Assembly: GCF_004803895.1 (NCBI RefSeq)
Contig: NZ_CP021978.1
Span: forward strand, 5,394,001-5,458,000
Direction: 5' to 3'
DNA: 64,000 bases
From: Streptomyces hawaiiensis
Lineage (GTDB): Bacteria > Actinomycetota > Actinomycetes > Streptomycetales > Streptomycetaceae
In this document: one piece after another, positions 31,814-39,639 of the stretch
Numbering within the stretch: the first letter of the stretch is position 1
How the letters are laid out: the number at the start of each line of letters is the position of its first letter
Program-made: the position numbers and the translations under genes
Notes under the pieces: model-generated
What the model was told of the DNA's origin: nothing
The model's input: the letters and a program-made list of their open reading frames with translations, nothing else
Databases searched by the model: none

Positions 31814-32593
31814 TCAGTAGCGGCGCGTGATCAGCGCCCGCTTCACCTCGGCGATCGCCTTCGTGACCTCGATGCCGCGCGGGCAGGCGTCCGTGCAGTT
31901 GAAGGTCGTGCGGCAGCGCCACACGCCGTCGCGGTCGTTGAGGATCTCCAGGCGCTGCTCGCCGGCCTCGTCACGCGAGTCGAAGATGAAGCGGTGCGCG
32001 TTGACGATGGCGGCCGGGCCGAAGTACTGGCCGTCGTTCCAGAAGACCGGGCACGACGTCGTGCAGGCCGCGCAGAGGATGCACTTCGTGGTGTCGTCGA
32101 AGCGCTCGCGGTCCTCGGCGGTCTGGAGACGCTCACGCGTGGGCTCGTTCGTGTCCTTCGTGATGAGGAAGGGCATGACGTCGCGGTACGCCTGGAAGAA
32201 CGGCTCCATGTCGACCACGAGGTCCTTCAGGACCGTCAGGCCCTTTATGGCCTCGACCGTGATCGGCTTCTCCGGGTTGATGTCCTTGATCAGCGTCTTG
32301 CAGGCAAGACGGTTCTTGCCGTTGATCCGCATGGCGTCCGAACCGCAGATGCCGTGCGCGCAGGAGCGGCGGAACGTGAGTGTGCCGTCGAGCTCCCACT
32401 TGATCTTGTGGAGGGCGTCGAGAACGCGCTCCTTCGGGTCGATCTCCACCTGGAAGTCCTCCCAGGTGGCCTCCGCCGCGATCTCGGGGTTGAAGCGGCG
32501 GACCCGGAAGGTGACCGTGATGTAGGGGGAGTCGGCGAAGCCGGGCTCGGGCTTGCCGGCCGCGTCTTCCTTGTCCAGAACGGGGGTAGCCAT
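31814..32593 (-). CDS. sdhB: Succinate dehydrogenase iron-sulfur subunit
   Basis: A 259-residue electron-transfer subunit. Ligands for all three clusters are seen: CAHGICGSDAMRINGKNRLAC for [2Fe-2S], CILCAACTTSCPVFW for [4Fe-4S] and CRTTFNCTDACPRGI for [3Fe-4S]. It passes electrons from SdhA to the quinone site in the membrane. Its ATG overlaps the sdhA stop (ATGA). A terminator hairpin follows the gene. Length and motifs are normal. Confidence 0.96.
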   Translation of the reverse strand: MATPVLDKEDAAGKPEPGFADSPYITVTFRVRRFNPEIAAEATWEDFQVEIDPKERVLDALHKIKWELDGTLTFRRSCAHGICGSDAMRINGKNRLACKTLIKDINPEKPITVEAIKGLTVLKDLVVDMEPFFQAYRDVMPFLITKDTNEPTRERLQTAEDRERFDDTTKCILCAACTTSCPVFWNDGQYFGPAAIVNAHRFIFDSRDEAGEQRLEILNDRDGVWRCRTTFNCTDACPRGIEVTKAIAEVKRALITRRY

Positions 32594-34347
32594 CAGTACT
32601 TACGCTCCATCGGCTGGTAGCGGGTCTGGACGACCGGCTTGTAGTCGAGACGGACGGTTTCGGAGCCGTCGGCGCCGACCTCGCGGTACGCCATGGTGTG
32701 CCGCATGAAGTTGACGTCGTCGCGGTTCGGGTAGTCCTCGCGGTAGTGACCGCCGCGGGACTCCTTGCGGGCGAGCGCGGAGACGGCCATGACCTCGGCG
32801 AGGTCGAGCAGGTTGCCCAGCTCGACGGCCTCCAGCAGGTCCGTGTTGAACCGCTTGCCCTTGTCCTGGATCGACACGTTCCGGTAGCGCTCGCGCAGCT
32901 CCGCGATCTTCTCGACCGCCGTCTTGATCGTCTGCTCGGTGCGGAACACCATGACGTTGGCGTCCATCGTGTCCTGCAGCTCACGCCGCAGCTCCGCCAC
33001 CCGCTCGGTGCCGGTGGCGTCGCGCAGCCGCTCCACCTGCTCGATCACGAGCTCGGCCGGGTTCTCCGGCAGCTCGACGAAGTCCGCGTTCTGCGCGTAC
33101 TCCGCGGCGGCGATGCCCGCGCGCTTGCCGAAGACGTTGATGTCCAGCAGCGAGTTCGTGCCGAGGCGGTTGGCGCCGTGCACGGACACGCAGGCGACCT
33201 CGCCGGCCGCGTACAGACCGGGGACGACCGTGGTGTTGTCCGCCAGGACCTCACCCTCGACGTTCGTCGGGATGCCGCCCATGGCGTAGTGCGCGGTGGG
33301 CTGGATCGGGATCGGGTCCGTGTAGGGCTCGATGCCGAGGTAGGTGCGGGCGAACTCCGTGATGTCGGGCAGCTTCGCGTCCAGCTGCTCCGGCGGGAGG
33401 TGGGTGAGGTCGAGGTAGACGTGGTCGCCCTCGGGACCGCAGCCGCGGCCCTCACGGATCTCCGTGTAGATGGAGCGGGACACGACGTCACGCGACGCCA
33501 GGTCCTTCATCACCGGCGCGTACTTCTCCATGAAGCGCTCGCCGTCCTTGTTGCGGAGGATGCCGCCCTCACCGCGGGCGCCCTCCGTCAGCAGGATGCC
33601 CATGCGCCAGATGCCGGTCGGGTGGAACTGGAAGAACTCCATGTCCTCCAGCGGCAGACCGCGGCGGTAGACAGCCGCCTGGCCGTCACCCGTCAGCGTG
33701 TGCGCGTTCGACGTCACCTTGAAGAACTTGCCGCAGCCGCCGGACGCGTAGACCACGGACTTCGCCTGGAAGACGTGGATCTCACCGGTCGCCAGCTCGT
33801 ACGCCACGACACCGGCCGACTTCTTGACGCCGTCGACCTCGGTGATCAGCTGGTCCAGGACGTAGAACTCGTTGTAGAACTCCACGCCCTCCTTGACGCA
33901 GTTCTGGTACAGCGTCTGGAGGATCATGTGGCCGGTGCGGTCGGCCGCGTAGCAGGAGCGGCGGACCGGGGCCTCGCCGTGGTTGCGGCTGTGACCGCCG
34001 AAGCGGCGCTGGTCGATCGTGCCGTTCGGCGTGCGGTTGAACGGCAGGCCCATCTTCTCCAGGTCGAGGACGGAGTCGATGGCCTCCTTCGCCAGGATCT
34101 CGGCGGCGTCCTGGTCGACCAGGTAGTCACCGCCCTTGACCGTGTCGAAGGTGTGCCACTCCCAGTTGTCCTCCTCCACGTTGGCGAGCGCGGCGGCCAT
34201 GCCGCCCTGCGCGGCGCCCGTGTGGGAGCGGGTGGGGTACAGCTTGGTCAGCACGGCGGTGCGGCTGCGCTTCGTGGACTCGATGGCCGCGCGCATGCCC
34301 GCGCCACCGGCGCCGACGATGACGGTGTCGTACTTGTGGATCTTCAT
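32593..34347 (-). CDS. sdhA: Succinate dehydrogenase flavoprotein subunit
   Basis: A 584-residue catalytic subunit oxidising succinate to fumarate. It has an N-terminal FAD fold VIVGAGGAGMRAAIE, the covalent-FAD histidine region TRSHTGAAQGGMAAAL, the active-site stretch GGHSRNHGEAPVRR and a conserved HYAMGGIPTN. It is coupled to sdhB by an ATGA overlap and follows sdhD by 19 bp. The E. coli-like order of the whole operon (C, D, A, B) indicates a standard respiratory complex II. Confidence 0.97.
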   Translation of the reverse strand: MKIHKYDTVIVGAGGAGMRAAIESTKRSRTAVLTKLYPTRSHTGAAQGGMAAALANVEEDNWEWHTFDTVKGGDYLVDQDAAEILAKEAIDSVLDLEKMGLPFNRTPNGTIDQRRFGGHSRNHGEAPVRRSCYAADRTGHMILQTLYQNCVKEGVEFYNEFYVLDQLITEVDGVKKSAGVVAYELATGEIHVFQAKSVVYASGGCGKFFKVTSNAHTLTGDGQAAVYRRGLPLEDMEFFQFHPTGIWRMGILLTEGARGEGGILRNKDGERFMEKYAPVMKDLASRDVVSRSIYTEIREGRGCGPEGDHVYLDLTHLPPEQLDAKLPDITEFARTYLGIEPYTDPIPIQPTAHYAMGGIPTNVEGEVLADNTTVVPGLYAAGEVACVSVHGANRLGTNSLLDINVFGKRAGIAAAEYAQNADFVELPENPAELVIEQVERLRDATGTERVAELRRELQDTMDANVMVFRTEQTIKTAVEKIAELRERYRNVSIQDKGKRFNTDLLEAVELGNLLDLAEVMAVSALARKESRGGHYREDYPNRDDVNFMRHTMAYREVGADGSETVRLDYKPVVQTRYQPMERKY

Positions 34348-34366
34348 GATTCTCGCAGCCCCGTGC

Positions 34367-34849
34367 CTAGCGGATGTTCGGGTCGAAGGTGAAGATCACC
34401 AGCGTGCCCAGCAGGATGGTGAACACCGTGGCGGTGTAGAGCAGGCCCTTGAGCCACAGCCGGGTGTTCGCGCGCTCCGCGTAGTCGTTGATGACCGTGC
34501 GCAGGCCGTTGGCGCCGTGCAGCATGGCGAGCCACAGCATCAGCAGGTCCCAGACCTGCCAGAACGGGGACGCCCAGCGGCCCGCCACGAAGGCGAAGCC
34601 GATCTTGGAGACGCCGCCGTCCAGCACGAGCTGGATCAGCAGGTGGCCGAGGACCAGGACGACCAGCACCACGCCCGACAGGCGCATGAACAGCCAGGCC
34701 GCCAGCTCGAAGTTGCCCCCGGTGCTCTTCGGGGACTTCCTGGTGCGCTGGCGCGGAGCCTCGATGAAGGGCGCCGGGTTGTCGACGGTGTAGACGGCGC
34801 CGCCCTCGACGGGGCCGACGCCGGCAGCGGTCTTCTCAGTCGTGGACAT
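34367..34849 (-). CDS. sdhD: Succinate dehydrogenase membrane anchor subunit
   Basis: A 160-residue membrane protein with about 50 hydrophilic N-terminal residues and three helices (FELAAWLFMRLSGVVLVVLVLGHLLIQLV, then a helix with LMLWLAMLHGANGLRTVI, then GLLYTATVFTILLGTLVIF). The histidines in GHLL and LHGANG are candidates for heme or quinone contacts. It lies five bases after the sdhC stop and before sdhA. Hydrophobic anchor subunits are poorly conserved, so C/D naming rests on gene order and length. Confidence 0.9.
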   Translation of the reverse strand: MSTTEKTAAGVGPVEGGAVYTVDNPAPFIEAPRQRTRKSPKSTGGNFELAAWLFMRLSGVVLVVLVLGHLLIQLVLDGGVSKIGFAFVAGRWASPFWQVWDLLMLWLAMLHGANGLRTVINDYAERANTRLWLKGLLYTATVFTILLGTLVIFTFDPNIR

Positions 34850-34854
34850 TGGCG

Positions 34855-35235
34855 TCAGCTCCCGAACAGTTCACGAGCGGCGTGGCCGAGGACGGGGTAG
34901 ATCGCCCCGAGCATCAGCACGACCCACAGGGCGACGACGGTCCAGAGCATCTGCTTCTGGTAGCGGGCGCCCTTGATCCAGAAGTCGACGGCGATGACGC
35001 GCAGGCCGTTGAGCGCGTGGAAGAGGATGGCGGCGACGAGGCCGTACTCCAAAAGCGCGACGATCGGCGTCTTGTACGTGGCCACGACGGTGTCGTAGGC
35101 CTCGGGCGACACACGGACGAGTGCGGTGTCCAGCACGTGAACGAACAGGAAGAAGAAGATGAGGACGCCGGTGACTCGATGAGCCACCCAGGACCACATT
35201 CCTTCCCGGCCGCGGTACAGCGTTCCAGCCGGCAC
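34855..35235 (-). CDS. sdhC: Succinate dehydrogenase cytochrome b556 subunit
   Basis: A 126-residue subunit with the family opening GTLYRGREGMWSWVAHRVTGVLIFFFLFVHVLD, three membrane helices and FHALNGLRVIAVDFW. GTG 35235 sits after GGAGGAAACTTCC, a clear ribosome-binding site, so I prefer it to longer reading. It is the first gene of sdhCDAB. The 221-bp upstream gap contains an inverted repeat, CATCG-TAG-CGATG, and is the operon promoter region, but I cannot define -35/-10 boxes with confidence. Confidence 0.92.
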   Translation of the reverse strand: MPAGTLYRGREGMWSWVAHRVTGVLIFFFLFVHVLDTALVRVSPEAYDTVVATYKTPIVALLEYGLVAAILFHALNGLRVIAVDFWIKGARYQKQMLWTVVALWVVLMLGAIYPVLGHAARELFGS

Positions 35236-35455
35236 GGAAGTTTCCTCCGGGAGCGGGGATTGGGGCCGCGCCGGCTTGGTGTGTCGGTCGGGCCCGGCCG
35301 GGTACGGTCCACCGGCCCCCAGCATCGTAGCGATGCGCTGTCGCTGGGCTGAGCCCGGGTCCCGGGGTGTGATCAAACTGGCACGCAAAGGGGTACTGGT
35401 GGGCTAGTGCGGCCGGGGCCCGTGGGTGGTCTGTCCGCGATGCCGGGTGCGGGGT

Positions 35456-35490
35456 GTCAGTGGTTGAGCGCGCATTTCCCCGCGCCCCTG
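35456..35490 (-). repeat. Dispersed intergenic repeat forming a gene's C-terminus
   Basis: On the minus strand this reads AGGGGCGCGGGGAAATGCGC followed by GCTCAACCAC and TGA. It matches the copies at 62391-62450 and 13763-13850. Here it supplies the last codons (RGAGKCALNH) and the stop of the OHCU-decarboxylase-like gene. Confidence 0.7.
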
Positions 35491-35930
35491 AGCGCATGCA
35501 GCAGACGCTGCCTCGCGAGCCGCCGGAGTTCGTCCGCCGTCACCGCCCGCTCCTCCTCGGGATCGTTGGTCAATCGTGACCGGATGGCTTCGAGGAGGCG
35601 GTCCAGGGTCTCGGACGGGGACAAACCGTCCAGGCAGATGACGAACACGTGTCCGAAGCGGGCCTCGTAGGCGGCGTGGGCCGCGCTCAGGGCGGTGTGG
35701 GCCGCGGAGTAGGTGTCCGGCGGCAGCGCGGGCAGGGACTCGGCCGCCAGCGCTTCCGTGAGGTCGGGCCAGGCCAGGTCGTAGGCCGCCTCGTCCGCGG
35801 CGGCCAGCAGGGAGTCCAGGTCCGGGTAGGGGCGGTGCTCGGCGACACGCCGGGCCCAGCGGTGGCTGCGCAGGCAGGGCAGGAGGGCCTGCTCCAGGTC
35901 CTCCTCGGAGGCTGCGTTGAAGTGCTCCAC
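35457..35930 (-). CDS. OHCU decarboxylase-like protein lacking the usual catalytic motif
   Basis: A 157-residue helical protein resembling 2-oxo-4-hydroxy-4-carboxy-5-ureidoimidazoline decarboxylase: EHFNAASEEDLEQALLPC and SHRWARRV at the start, YEARFGHVFVICLDGLSPSETL and a terminal RLL..LR region. True enzymes carry an HPR/HPD(I/L)G motif with the catalytic His in the middle and a WSxxEQ helix. Here that stretch reads ALAAESLPALPPD and YSAAHTAL, so both motifs are absent. No other purine-catabolism gene is nearby. It may be an inactive or re-purposed paralogue. The last ten residues are encoded by a dispersed repeat. The 224 bp upstream to 36154 include the palindrome GTGACGTCAC near 36034. 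Confidence 0.7.
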   Translation of the reverse strand: MEHFNAASEEDLEQALLPCLRSHRWARRVAEHRPYPDLDSLLAAADEAAYDLAWPDLTEALAAESLPALPPDTYSAAHTALSAAHAAYEARFGHVFVICLDGLSPSETLDRLLEAIRSRLTNDPEEERAVTADELRRLARQRLLHALRGAGKCALNH

Positions 35931-36154
35931 CGGTATGGCGAGCCGGCCGGGGAGGTCTGGGAGACGGTGCGCAGGCAGCGTGGGTCCTCGTGGGCGTCAC
36001 GTGTGTCGGCAGGGCAAGTTGTGAGAGATGTGACGTCACGCTATCGAGTACGACCATGACGTGTCCGAAGGATGCCTGAATTTCACCCGGGAGAGAGAGA
36101 TTCGGAACGCGTGGTGGACGCGCGCCAAGCGGCCCCGGGTTTTAGGTTGGCGGT

Positions 36155-37822
36155 GTGAGTCAGCACAGGCGCCGGATCTCGGCGAAGCAGGGAAAGCAGC
36201 GGCAGGTGCTGGTCGTGGCCATGGCCGTAGCGCTGGTCGTGGTCGCGGCCGGGGTGAGTCTCGGGCTCTGGGCGGCCTCGGGCGGCGACGGCGGGTCCAC
36301 GGCCTCGGAGGCCGGAGCCTCGCGGGGGGCCACCGCGGCGGCGCCGCCGGACAGAGCGCCGGAGGCGGGCCCCACCCCCAGCCCGACCCGCTCCTATGCC
36401 CTGTCCGAGACGCCCCGGACCATCCCCGCCGTCCGTGACCACGAGCCGGCGCGGGGCCCGGGCTGGCGTCCCGGGAAGGGCAACCGGGTGGTCGTGGCCG
36501 ACCCGGCGCTGGCCGACGAGGGGCGGCTGGTCGCCGGCGAGCTGGGAATGGCGTACGCGGGCGAGAAGGACGACAAGCGAGCCGGGGACCTGCGGCTGGC
36601 GCTGAACGAGGGCAAGGGCGCGAACCCGGAGTCGTACGTGATGACCGTGCGCGACGGGCGGGTGGAGATCGCCGGGCCCTCCGAGGCGGGCGTCTTCTAC
36701 GGCACCCGCACGCTCAAGCAGGAGACGCACGACGGCGGCACGGCGCCCGAGGGGGTCGTGAAGGACGAGCCGGCCAAGGCGCAGCGCGGCTTCATGCTGG
36801 ACATCGCGCGCAAGAACTTCACGGCCGGCTGGATCGAGGACCGGATCCGGGAACTGGGCGATCTGAAGTTCAACCAGCTGGGGCTGCACTTCTCCGACGA
36901 CCAGGGCTTCCGGATCGAGTCCTCCTCGCATCCCGAGATCGTGTCGCGGCAGCATCTCACCAAGGCGCAGGTGCGGAAGATCATCGACCTCGCGCGGAGC
37001 CGGCACATCACGATCGTGCCCGAGATCGACTCGCCCGGGCACCTCGGCGCGGTCCTCGACGCCCACCCCGACCTGCAACTGCGCACCGCGCAGGGGTCGG
37101 CGGTGCAGGGCGCCATCGACATCTCCAAGGCCCAGAGCGCTCAGATCGTCGACGATCTGCTCAACGAGTACGCGGACCTCTTCCCCGGCGGGCCGTGGCA
37201 CCTGGGCGGCGACGAGTACCAGGCGCTGACCCGGTCGAACCCGGAGGCGTCGTTCCCGCAGCTGGCCGCCGCCGCCCGGGAGAAGTACGGCTCCGGTGCG
37301 ACGGTCGCCGACCTCACGACCGGCTGGCTCAACGACCGGGCCGACACCGTCCGCAGGCACCAGCGCGTCCCGCGCGCCTGGAACGACGGCTTCTTCCGCG
37401 GCACCTCCGTCCAGGCCGCGAAGGACATCCAGGTCGCCTACTGGACCGGCAAGGAGATCGGCGCCCGGCCGCCCCTGGAGTACCTGCAGGCCGGCCGCAA
37501 GGTGATCAACTACAACGACGAGTTCCTGTACTACGTGCTCGGCGAGCCGCAGACGTTCGTCTACCCGACGGGCCAGCGGATCTACGAGCAGTGGACGCCA
37601 CGGGTGCTGCGCGGCACCGCGGCCGTGCCGGCGCGCTACGACGGCCAGATCCTCGGCGGGTCCTTCGCGGTGTGGTGCGACCTCGCCGGCTCCCAGACGG
37701 AAGACCAGGTGGCGGCCGGGATCCGGATGCCGCTGCGGGCGACCGTCCAGAAGCTGTGGGACCCCGACAAGCCCGAGCTGTCCTGGACGGAGTTCCGGGC
37801 GCTGGCGGACAGGCTCGGCTGA
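36155..37822 (+). CDS. Beta-N-acetylhexosaminidase, GH20 family
   Basis: A 555-residue exported hydrolase. An N-terminal helix (about 18-42, VLVVAMAVALVVVAAGVSLGLWA) acts as signal or anchor, a GH20b-like domain follows, and then the catalytic barrel. The acid pair Asp353-Glu354 is in WHLGGDEYQ, and GFMLDIARKNF, HFSDDQGFR and WTGKEIGARP are typical. It releases terminal GlcNAc or GalNAc from chitin or cell-wall sugars. The GTG start lies six bases after TAGGTT, consistent with a leaderless transcript. No sugar transporter genes are adjacent. Confidence 0.9.
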   Translation: MSQHRRRISAKQGKQRQVLVVAMAVALVVVAAGVSLGLWAASGGDGGSTASEAGASRGATAAAPPDRAPEAGPTPSPTRSYALSETPRTIPAVRDHEPARGPGWRPGKGNRVVVADPALADEGRLVAGELGMAYAGEKDDKRAGDLRLALNEGKGANPESYVMTVRDGRVEIAGPSEAGVFYGTRTLKQETHDGGTAPEGVVKDEPAKAQRGFMLDIARKNFTAGWIEDRIRELGDLKFNQLGLHFSDDQGFRIESSSHPEIVSRQHLTKAQVRKIIDLARSRHITIVPEIDSPGHLGAVLDAHPDLQLRTAQGSAVQGAIDISKAQSAQIVDDLLNEYADLFPGGPWHLGGDEYQALTRSNPEASFPQLAAAAREKYGSGATVADLTTGWLNDRADTVRRHQRVPRAWNDGFFRGTSVQAAKDIQVAYWTGKEIGARPPLEYLQAGRKVINYNDEFLYYVLGEPQTFVYPTGQRIYEQWTPRVLRGTAAVPARYDGQILGGSFAVWCDLAGSQTEDQVAAGIRMPLRATVQKLWDPDKPELSWTEFRALADRLG

Positions 37823-37917
37823 CCGGCACGAATTGGCGCATACGGCTGCGAACTCCCGTACGGCTGTGGTGGTCTTCTGACGCGAGTGGAATCGAATATG
37901 CCGGGGGGAACCGGGAC

Positions 37918-38424
37918 ATGGGCTACTGGGGATACTTCGTCGTGGGCCGGGGGGAGCGGCCGCTGCCGGAGCTGGACGCGCTCGCGGGGGCCGGGGACGG
38001 TGCGACGCGGCGCGCCTCGGCGCCGGGCGGATGGCAGGTGTGGGAGTACCCGAGCAGCGACGGCGACATCGGGAACATGAACGCCCTCGCCCGGGAGACC
38101 GGGGCGCCCGCGCTCTTCGGGTACGTCATGAACAGCGAGTGCGTGGTGCTGGAGGCCGCGGCTCCGCAGAGCGGGGCGTGGACGACCTGCCTCGCGCGTT
38201 CCGCGATGGCCGGGTATGTGGGGGCGGACCGGGAGGGCCTCACGCTGGAGGACTACTTCCTGGAACCCGGCGACGCCGCCGAGCGCGCCGTGCGCTGGGC
38301 CGCCGAGGCCGGGTGCGAAGTGAACGCCGGCGCGCTGGTGGACGTACTGACGTCAGACCCCGATCCCCTGGCCGAAAACTTGTTGTTCCGCTTCCTGGAC
38401 AGACTGGGCGTGGTGCCCCTGTGA
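37918..38424 (+). CDS. Hypothetical protein, streptomycete type
   Basis: A 168-residue soluble protein beginning MGYWGYFVVGRGERPL. It has no recognisable domain, signal or membrane helix. Composition and codon use match its neighbours, and the start ATG follows GGGGGGAACCGGG. The stop codon lies inside the first copy of the GTGACR-N16-CGCWG motif, so a promoter for the next gene overlaps its end. I do not recognise a function. Confidence 0.75.
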   Translation: MGYWGYFVVGRGERPLPELDALAGAGDGATRRASAPGGWQVWEYPSSDGDIGNMNALARETGAPALFGYVMNSECVVLEAAAPQSGAWTTCLARSAMAGYVGADREGLTLEDYFLEPGDAAERAVRWAAEAGCEVNAGALVDVLTSDPDPLAENLLFRFLDRLGVVPL

Positions 38425-38447
38425 CACTCCGGGGGCGTTGCGCGCAG
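38421..38447 (+). promoter_or_regulatory. GTGACR-N16-CGCWG motif, copy 1
   Basis: GTGACA (38421-38426), 16 bases, CGCAG (38443-38447), followed by TAA. It lies 85 bp before the ATG of the gene at 38533, the right place for its promoter. Five similar copies occur around the two ECF sigma genes. Confidence 0.55.
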
Positions 38448-38532
38448 TAAGGGGAAGTGCGGGTTCCGTGAGGGGCGAGGGTCGGTAGCGGCCTGGTCGG
38501 GCCCCTGAGAAGGCCCGCGGAGGGAGGCGTGG

Positions 38533-39087
38533 ATGAGCCTGGTGGAGTTGATCGCACAGGCCGACGAACGCGGGCTGGCCGCGAGCGGGCTGGCTTGTTT
38601 GGACCGGTGCGTGCCCCTGCTGGGCGGCGACGACGAGCTCCTGCGGCCGGTGTGGGCGAGCCTCAGTGACGGCGCCGAGGCCGGTGACTGGGGCGAGCGG
38701 CTGGAGCAGGCCCGCGGCAAGCTGGACGCGGCCGGCGCCGGGGACCGGGCGGCCGTGCTCGCCCACCGGATGCTCGAGGCCGCTCCCGCCGATCGGTCCG
38801 CCGCCGGAGTGCGGGTGTGGGCCGACGCCTGCTCCGTCGCATCCCTGCAGATCCACCGGCTCCTGGACACCGCCGAGGACGAGGCCTCGTCCGTCGACTC
38901 CCGCCGCGAGGGCCGTACGGACGGCATGTCCCCGCTCGTCGCCGCCGAACTGCGCCGCCAGATCACCGTCCTGGAGGTCCTGGCCGGTCACGGCCCGGCC
39001 GGGCTGCGCCGGGCGCTGGAGGTGTCGATCGAGGGGCGGCGGGTGCTGCGCGCGGTGGTGTCCCGCCGGAGCCGGCAACAGGGCTGA
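38533..39087 (+). CDS. Hypothetical helical protein
   Basis: A 184-residue, largely alpha-helical, Ala/Leu/Arg-rich cytoplasmic protein starting MSLVELIAQADERGLAASGL. No domain is recognised. A strong ribosome-binding site (GGAGGGAGG) precedes the ATG. The upstream GTGACR-N16-CGCWG copy suggests control by one of the ECF sigma factors encoded 2.5-5 kb away. Otherwise nothing links it to a pathway. Confidence 0.72.
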   Translation: MSLVELIAQADERGLAASGLACLDRCVPLLGGDDELLRPVWASLSDGAEAGDWGERLEQARGKLDAAGAGDRAAVLAHRMLEAAPADRSAAGVRVWADACSVASLQIHRLLDTAEDEASSVDSRREGRTDGMSPLVAAELRRQITVLEVLAGHGPAGLRRALEVSIEGRRVLRAVVSRRSRQQG

Positions 39088-39241
39088 GGCAGAGGGCCGC
39101 CGGGAGCCCGAGGGTCCTAAACCCCGCTTCCTGGAAGAGTCCTGTGACTGTCCCTTGAGCGAGCTGGGGTGGTCCTGCGCCGCTTCGGGGAAGCCGCCGA
39201 TTCCGGGTGACGAAACGCTTCGCCACAACGCTTTCCGGGAT

Positions 39242-39637
39242 GTGACGACTCAAGCGGAGACCAGGCCATCGGCGGCTGCCAAGCCGCTGCGATGGGCGGC
39301 GGACACAGTGGCGACGATGCGCGAGGGGGCACGGCTGCACCTCGACTACTCGGCACAGAGTCTGTGGAGCATCGACCGGATGATCGAGGCGATACGGCGG
39401 GAAGGAGCACCCGACGCCGCCGTCCAGCAGGTACTGCGCGGCTTCGGCGCCTACGCGGGTGAGGTGATAGTGCGTCAGACCGGCGCCGAGTGGTGGGCGA
39501 CCGGCGGCGACCACTGGATCCGCACCCCCGAGGGGCGCCTGTGGGATCCCATCGACGAGGCCCGCCGCTGCTACGCCGGCCATGGATCGCTGCGGCTGCT
39601 GTGCCGGGACGCGGTGAGCACCGGGCCCCGGCCGTAG
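39242..39637 (+). CDS. Hypothetical protein, streptomycete type
   Basis: About 131 residues from GTG 39242, including LRWAADTVATMREGARLHLDYSAQSLW and VLRGFGAYAGEVIVRQTGAEWWATGGDHWI. The second half looks like a small conserved alpha/beta domain often annotated as hypothetical in Streptomyces. The start is uncertain (in-frame ATG 39316 is possible). It ends two bases before the convergent amidase gene. No signal peptide is seen. Confidence 0.65.
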   Translation: MTTQAETRPSAAAKPLRWAADTVATMREGARLHLDYSAQSLWSIDRMIEAIRREGAPDAAVQQVLRGFGAYAGEVIVRQTGAEWWATGGDHWIRTPEGRLWDPIDEARRCYAGHGSLRLLCRDAVSTGPRP

Positions 39638-39639
39638 CG

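Noticed and set aside
35997..36060. GTGACGTCAC as a seventh copy of the sigma-locus motif
   Set aside because: The base pattern 16 nt downstream is GACCA rather than CGCWG; it is only a 10-bp palindrome.
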